From positions 1 through 64,000 of the forward strand of contig JAMWFC010000040.1 in the NCBI GenBank assembly GCA_027475525.1: 64,000 nt of DNA, given 5' to 3'. Positions 59,190-64,000 of this stretch are shown piece after piece; position 1 is the first letter of the stretch; every line of letters starts with the position of its first letter. Below the pieces are notes generated by a model. It was not told the origin of the DNA. It worked only from the letters and a program-made list of their open reading frames with translations, and made no database searches. This DNA comes from Macrolepiota albuminosa (taxonomy: Eukaryota; Basidiomycota; Agaricomycetes; Agaricales; Agaricaceae). A program made the translations under genes and the position numbers.

Positions 59190-59790
59190 GCGGTGTTGAT
59201 TTCTTCCCGGAGGAACTTGCGAAGGGATTGGAGGTCCCGGGCAACCTCATGGGCGGCATGCGACAGGATGTCCCAGAGCGAGAATGTCAGTCAGGGATGG
59301 TATCCCTTATTGGCAAAGAAGGGTGATACCCCAGTGGCAGAATGCGGTGTGTTGTTGTAGGTGAACTCGGCCAGGGGGAGCTCGGCGTGCCAGTCATCCT
59401 ATAAGTAATTGACGTACAGCCAGAGGTACTGCTTGAGAGACTGATTGACCCTTTCAGTTTGACCGTCAGTTTCAGGGTGGTAGGCAATAGAGAGGTTAGT
59501 CTTTACTTCAAGGGCCTTACAGAGGGAAGTCCAAAACTTGGACACGAAGAGTGGGCCACGGTCGGAGACAATGTTGTCTGGAAGTCCATGTTTGGCGAAG
59601 ACGTGCTTGAGGAACAGCCGGGCAAAGTCTAGGGCGGTGTCCGTGGTGTGGCAGAGTAGAAAGATGCCCTGTTTGGTTAGCCTACACACAACGACAAGAA
59701 TGGCATCGAACCCTTCAGATTCCGGGAGTTTGACGATGTGGTCCAGGGATATGGAGGACCAGGGGCATCATCCAACCGGCAGGGGTTTCA
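59190..59790 (-). pseudogene. Integrase core of the chromovirus
   Basis: Minus-strand frame with TDTALDFARLFLKHVFAKHG, LPDNIVSDRGPLFVSKFW (second catalytic Asp), IAYHPETDGQTERVNQSLKQ (catalytic Glu) and [19 protein letters not shown]. The DD35E core is recognisable. A TAG or TAA interrupts it near 59,400, just after LYVNYL. It is separated from the C-terminal part by the solo LTR at 59,189. Confidence 0.9.
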
Positions 59791-61190
59791 GGAGTCCGTA
59801 TGGTCGGTGTTGGGGGACCTTGGCCTGGAGGCAGGGTTTGCACAATCGAATGTAGCGGGTCACATCCTTCTTCAACCCTGGCCAAAAGTAAGTCTGGGAG
59901 ATGAGCTGGAGGGTCTTACATATTCCAGGGTGTCCTCGGAGCTTGTGGTCGTGGTGTTGGCGGAGAACGTTGTAGCAAAGTCGGGCGTGATCCGGGACAT
60001 AGATGCGGCCGTCCCGGAGGAGGAGTTTTTTGTCGGGGGACAAGGAGAAGGCAGGGTCCCGGTCGGTTCCATTGGGAGTGTTGCGGGGGTCATGGTTGGT
60101 GAAGTACTGGTCTTGGGGGGCGCGGCGGATCTGGCTCAGGGTCCCTTTGTTGTTTAAAATCAGTACGGCATTCAAATATTTGGGAGGGATCACCACGCAA
60201 TGATTGAACGCATTGCGTTCCGCCTCAAACGACTTCTTGGGGTAGACGTCTGGTCATTGGATGAGGGTATCAGGTTTAGCTCCCAGTTGTCCCGGGCAGT
60301 ACTGGATCGTGAAGTCATATTCTGAGAGAATCTTGGACCATCGGGCCTGCTGTCAACTGAGCTGCTTGGTCGTGGTGAAGTACTGCAGGTTGTTGTGATC
60401 CGAGTAGACCTGGATCCGGTGCTGGGCTCCCTCGAGGTAGGCTCGCCATTGTTTGAAGGCTTTGACGATGGCGAGGAGCTCCTTGTTGTAGGAGTCCGTA
60501 TGGTCGGTGTTGGGGGACCTTGGCCTGGAGGCAGGGTTTGCACAATCGAATGTAGCGGGTCACATCCTTCTTCAACCCTGGCCAAAAGTAAGTCTGGGAG
60601 ATGAGCTGGAGGGTCTTACATATTCCAGGGTGTCCTCGGAGCTTGTGGTCGTGGTGTTGGCGGAGAACGTTGTAGCAAAGTCGGGCGTGATCCGGGACAT
60701 AGATGCGGCCGTCCCGGAGGAGGAGTTTTTTGTCGGGGGACAAGGAGAAGGCAGGGTCCCGGTCGGTTCCATTGGGAGTGTTGCGGGGGTCATGGTTGGT
60801 GAAGTACTGGTCTTGGGGGGCGCGGCGGATCTGGCTCAGGGTCCCTTTGTTGTTTAAAATCAGTACGGCATTCAAATATTTGGGAGGGATCACCACGCAA
60901 TGATTGAACGCATTGCGTTCCGCCTCAAACGACTTCTTGGGGTAGACGTCTGGTCATTGGATGAGGGTATCAGGTTTAGCTCCCAGTTGTCCCGGGCAGT
61001 ACTGGATCGTGAAGTCATATTCTGAGAGAATCTTGGACCATCGGGCCTGCTGTCAACTGAGCTGCTTGGTCGTGGTGAAGTACTGCAGGTTGTTGTGATC
61101 CGAGTAGACCTGGATCCGGTGCTGGGCTCCCTCGAGGTAGGCTCGCCATTGTTTGAAGGCTTTGACGATGGCGAGGAGCTCCTTGTTGTA
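59791..61190 (-). repeat. Perfect 700-bp tandem duplication in pol
   Basis: 59,791-60,490 and 60,491-61,190 appear identical wherever I compared them line by line. The unit covers the end of RNase H and the HHCC zinc finger of integrase (LRQHHDHKLRGHPGICKTLQ, LCKPCLQAK). As 700 is not a multiple of three, the duplication also shifts the frame. Absence of differences implies a very recent event or an assembly artefact. Confidence 0.93.
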
Positions 61191-62525
61191 GATGTTGTAG
61201 TTGAGCTTGGCGTCGATCATGGACCGGGTGTAGAAGGCAACCGACCGGGGCTCCCCACCATTGGATCCCATCTGCGAGAGAATCCCGGCGATGGCGTAGT
61301 CGGAGGCGTTGCATTCTAGGATGATTGGGAGGGCAGGATCGTAGTGCTGGAGTACAGGAGTGGCTGTGAAAGCCTCCTTGAGTAGGTTAAAGACGCTCTG
61401 GCACTTACTGTCCCAGTTCCATGCAACGTCTTTGCGCGTGAGCCGGTTGAGGGGTTTCATGATACCAGAGTAGTTGTCTATAAACCTCCAGTAGAAGTTG
61501 GCAAAATCCAAGAAGGATTGTACTTCCTTGGCATTCCAGGGTTGCGGCCAGTTGACAATGGCCTCAACCTTGTGGGGGTCCATGCAAATGCCATTCAGGG
61601 ATACGATGACGCCGAGATACTCCACCTCTTCTGTGTGGAATGAACACTTCTTGGGCTTGGCGTGGAGGTTGTGCTCCCAGAGGCGTTCGAGGACTTGCCG
61701 GACATGCTTCTGGTGGTCCTCCTTCGAGTCGGAGTAGATGAGGATGTCGTCCAAGTAGACAATCATGAAGACATCGCTCATGTTGTGGAAGATGTCGTTC
61801 ATGAAGTATTGGAACGTGGCGGGGGAATTAGTCATTCCGAAAGGCATCACAAGGTACTCAAACAGACCATACTGCGTACAGAACGCAGTTTTCCACTCAT
61901 GTCCCAGGGTGATGCGGACATTGTTGTAGCTGGAGCAGAGGTCGATTTTTGTGTAAACCTTGGCACTGCGGAGTCAATCGACCAGATCGCCGATGAGCAG
62001 GAGTGGGTAGCAATTCTTCTTGGTGATCTTATTGAGTTCTTGGTAGTCGACGCAGAGTCGGAGCAAACCGTCCTTCTTCTTGGCCAATAGAACCGGGGCT
62101 CCGGCGGTGGAGGCAGAGGGTCAGATGAATCCCTTACCAAGCATTTCATCAAGGTAGTCTTTGAGGGCCCAGAGTTCGACTTCCGACATGTTGTACACCT
62201 TACCAAAAGGGGGGGCGGCTCCTTCTTCGAGGTTGATAGTATGGTCATAAGGGCAGTGAGGGGGAATCTCCTTGGCGTCTCCTTCGGAGAATACATCAGC
62301 GAACTCGTGATACTCTGGGGAAACTACTTCTTGGAGGATCTGCTCCTCGGTTTTCTTTTTCAGGAGGATAGCGTCCCCTTGTAGGTGTTCTTCCAGGAGA
62401 GATGGCGAGGTGTGTAGCTGAAACGTGGAGGTTCCATCCTTCATGAGGCGGGTGAAGGGGGCGGCTCCAATGATCCTAATGTTGAGTGTGTTCGGGTCAA
62501 TCAGGGTCGCAGATGCATCGGCCAA
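61020..62525 (-). pseudogene. Reverse transcriptase-RNase H of the chromovirus
   Basis: Minus-strand order: a leader with [15 protein letters not shown] and [34 protein letters not shown] (RT fingers); YTKIDLCSSYNNVRI; MMPFGMTNSPATFQYFMNDI; FMIVYLDDILIYSDSKEDH (catalytic YLDD); LGVIVSLNGICMDPHKVEAI; the RNase H start ECNASDYAIAGILSQ, where relatives have ECDASDYA; and QVYSDHNNLQYFTTTKQLS. TGA codons at GFI-stop-PS, LVD-stop-LRS, QLS-stop-QQARW and IQ-stop-PDV all sit where Arg is expected. The Asp-to-Asn change in RNase H removes a metal ligand, so the copy would be inactive even without the stops. Confidence 0.92.
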
Positions 62526-63690
62526 AGCAGGTTTGACAGGTGTCTGAGACCGACTTGGGTAGTTCGGCCCCTTGTACTTGTTCCAAGGAATGTTTGTGGG
62601 TTGATTGGGGGCCTTGCAGGCTCAGACAGGCATGGGTGGCGTATGCATGGGGAGCGTGGCTGTCGTCCCAGGGGTGTTGGGCATCAGGTCGCTCCCTAGG
62701 GCCCGGAGGTGCACGGCAGTCAAGGGGTGGTCTTCAGGTCCCGGGAAGGTCATGGTGAGCGCCCTCCAATTGATGTTGGGGTTCGTGTCGCGTAGCCAGG
62801 GTAGTCCCAGCACCATCGGGGTCGATTTGTGAAGTCGTGTGACCAGGAAGTTGGAGGTGAACTCGTAGTCGTTGTCCAGGGTCACGTGCCCCGAGTGAGA
62901 CCTCTGGATGGGGCCGGAGGAGGAGGGGGTGCCGTCAAGGCGTTGCAGGTGGAGGGGCTGGTCGAGGGAGTCGTGGAGAAGGTCGAGGGCGTCGCTGATG
63001 AAAGCTCCGGTGGCTCCGCTGTCAATGAGGGCCGATATCGGTCCTGGGGCGCCGTCCAGCCTGGCATTGATGACAAAGGATCAGGACAAGCAGGACTGGA
63101 GTCCAGGGGGTAGTGGGGGCCTGTCCAGAGGGTCCTTTGAGGTAGGGTCCGGAGAGCAGAGGATGTCGAAGGGGAGTTGCTGGTTGTCGGGTGTCGGGTC
63201 CCGGGTCAGGTGAAGGGTAAGATGTCGCCAATCAATGCGGGGATTGATGTCTTGGAGCCACGGGAGCCCTAAGACCAGGGGTGTGGAGGAGTAGAGTTTG
63301 GTTATCAACATCCGGAGGGTGTGAGTCTGTCCGTTGGCGAAAGTAACAGGCATATGCACGAAGTGAGTGATGTCCCCTGCCATAGAGGCATCTCCGTCAA
63401 AGAGGCAGAGCCGCACCGGGACCGGAAGTCGCTGAGCAGGTTCCAGGGCGAAGGTAGACCATGCTTCGTCGATGAAGTTGTCGGTGGCACCACTGTCGAC
63501 GAGGGTGTTGAGGGGGGTTCCGAAGGGGGTGAGGTGGGTTTTGAGGAGAAGGAAGTGTGAGGAGTGGGAGGGTAGGTAAGCCATGAGGGTGTCCTGTGCA
63601 AGTGTCATGGAGCAAAGGTGGGAAACCAGGGCGGAGAAGACGTCAGGGTCAATTCCATGATTTAGGGCGTCTTCCAGGTCTAAATCGCTG
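62526..63690 (-). pseudogene. Double retropepsin region of the chromovirus
   Basis: One minus-strand frame, broken by a single TGA near 63,078, holds two aspartic protease domains. The first has LNTLVDSGATDNFIDEAW (active site near 63,483-63,500), LRMLITKLYSSTPLVLGLPW and LQDINPRIDW. The second has ISALIDSGATGAFISDAL (near 63,003-63,030), SNFLVTRLHKSTPMVLGLPW and LRDTNPNINW. Each has the DSGAT active site, the flap region and the hydrophobic LGLPW strand. They are clearly homologous but well diverged, so this is an old arrangement, not a sequencing repeat. Retropepsins normally work as homodimers of one-domain subunits; two domains in one chain would resemble pepsin. Confidence 0.85.
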
Positions 63691-64000
63691 GGTCGTTTTC
63701 CGAATACTCAAAGGTGGCGTCCTCTCCTTCGAAGGTCCAGGTGGTGCGTCCCATAACCTGTCATTGGGGACACTCAGAGATGAAATGGTCTTTCTCATCA
63801 CAAAGTATGCAAATGCCTTCCCTCCTTCATCGTTCCTGCACATCCTTTGGAACTTCGACCCAGAGTCGTCCCTTCTTTTGAAGCCGGTTGGCCTGGAGGG
63901 CCTCCTTGTCCTGTTCGTCAGTGAAGTCAAGGTCTTCAGGGTCTTCTGGGGGCTCCTTGGGGCTTGGCACGTCGCCCGGGTTGTGGGCAGCCATGGTGGC
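63691..64000 (-). pseudogene. Gag C-terminus with CCHC zinc knuckle, continues beyond window
   Basis: From the right edge on the minus strand, ATMAAHNPGDVPSPKEPPED, then FTDEQDKEALQANRLQKKG, lead to REGICILCDEKDHFISECPQ, a C-x2-C-x4-H-x4-C nucleic-acid-binding knuckle. A TGA precedes it (QER-stop-RREG; relatives have Arg). The frame ends in TAG near 63,660, and the protease frame is -1 relative to it. Most of gag and the 5' LTR are outside the window. Confidence 0.8.

Larger units (their letters stand above)
55349..64000 (-). mobile_element. Ty3/Gypsy chromovirus, minus strand, 5' part beyond window
   Basis: A GC-rich element inserted into the older Gypsy. Minus-strand order from the right edge: gag with a CCHC knuckle, two retropepsins, RT, RNase H, integrase and chromodomain (stop at 57,752), then an antisense gene and a 3' LTR (55,349-55,708). 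It is broken by several CGA-to-TGA stops, a solo-LTR insertion and a 700-bp tandem duplication. The 5 bp GATAG before 55,349 should recur after its other end if the boundary is right. Confidence 0.88.

Overview
The window looks like a chromosome segment of a filamentous basidiomycete (Agaricomycetes). Supporting signs are many canonical GT-AG introns of about 47-75 nt, a tandem cytochrome P450 pair, a secreted GH11 xylanase with a fungal CBM1 domain, a large atypical G-alpha protein, and transposons typical of mushroom genomes (Plavaka/CACTA-like, Tc1/mariner DD34E, chromodomain Ty3/Gypsy). No operons, rRNA, tRNA or CRISPR were recognised. Exon coordinates were worked out by hand from frame continuity, splice signals and family similarity.

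The left arm (1 to about 36.7 kb) is gene-bearing. From left to right it holds: three copies of a DUF1838-type gene (one intact at 2,337-3,329, two broken); ribosomal protein eL14 (4,996-5,731); a TMEM242-like mitochondrial membrane protein (minus, 6,806-7,615); an HPP-family membrane protein (minus, 8,690-9,530); two P450s in tandem (10,762-12,801 and 13,530-15,491); a roadblock dynein light chain (16,119-16,559) converging on an uncharacterised acidic protein; an F-box protein (19,723-20,924); a 10-exon G-alpha gene (minus, 24,295-26,332); VPS74/GOLPH3 (minus, 27,793-29,773) sharing a divergent promoter region with a BTB-type protein built from two repeated units (30,236-32,358); and a GH11-CBM1 xylanase (minus, 32,753-33,705). 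These are housekeeping, trafficking, signalling, oxidation and wood-decay functions with no evident common pathway.

The right arm (about 36.7-64 kb) is a nest of mobile elements. It contains a CACTG-ended MITE, a decayed Plavaka transposase, relics of another element-associated ORF, a CpG-rich insert, a solo LTR with target duplication, a decayed Tc1/mariner with 218-bp inverted repeats, and an old plus-strand Gypsy. That Gypsy is broken within its RNase H region at 55,348 by a younger GC-rich minus-strand chromovirus running off the right edge. The chromovirus carries two retropepsin domains in one pol, a solo LTR in its integrase, a perfect 700-bp tandem duplication, and an intron-bearing antisense gene (Zn2Cys6-like motif, basic NLS-like patch, coiled coil) between pol and its 3' LTR.

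The older elements are almost free of CpG (one CpG between 45,899 and 52,102), and nearly all their stop codons are explained by C-to-T type transitions. Three exact 77-bp tandem duplications in unrelated decayed sequences look like de Bruijn-graph assembly overlaps rather than biology.
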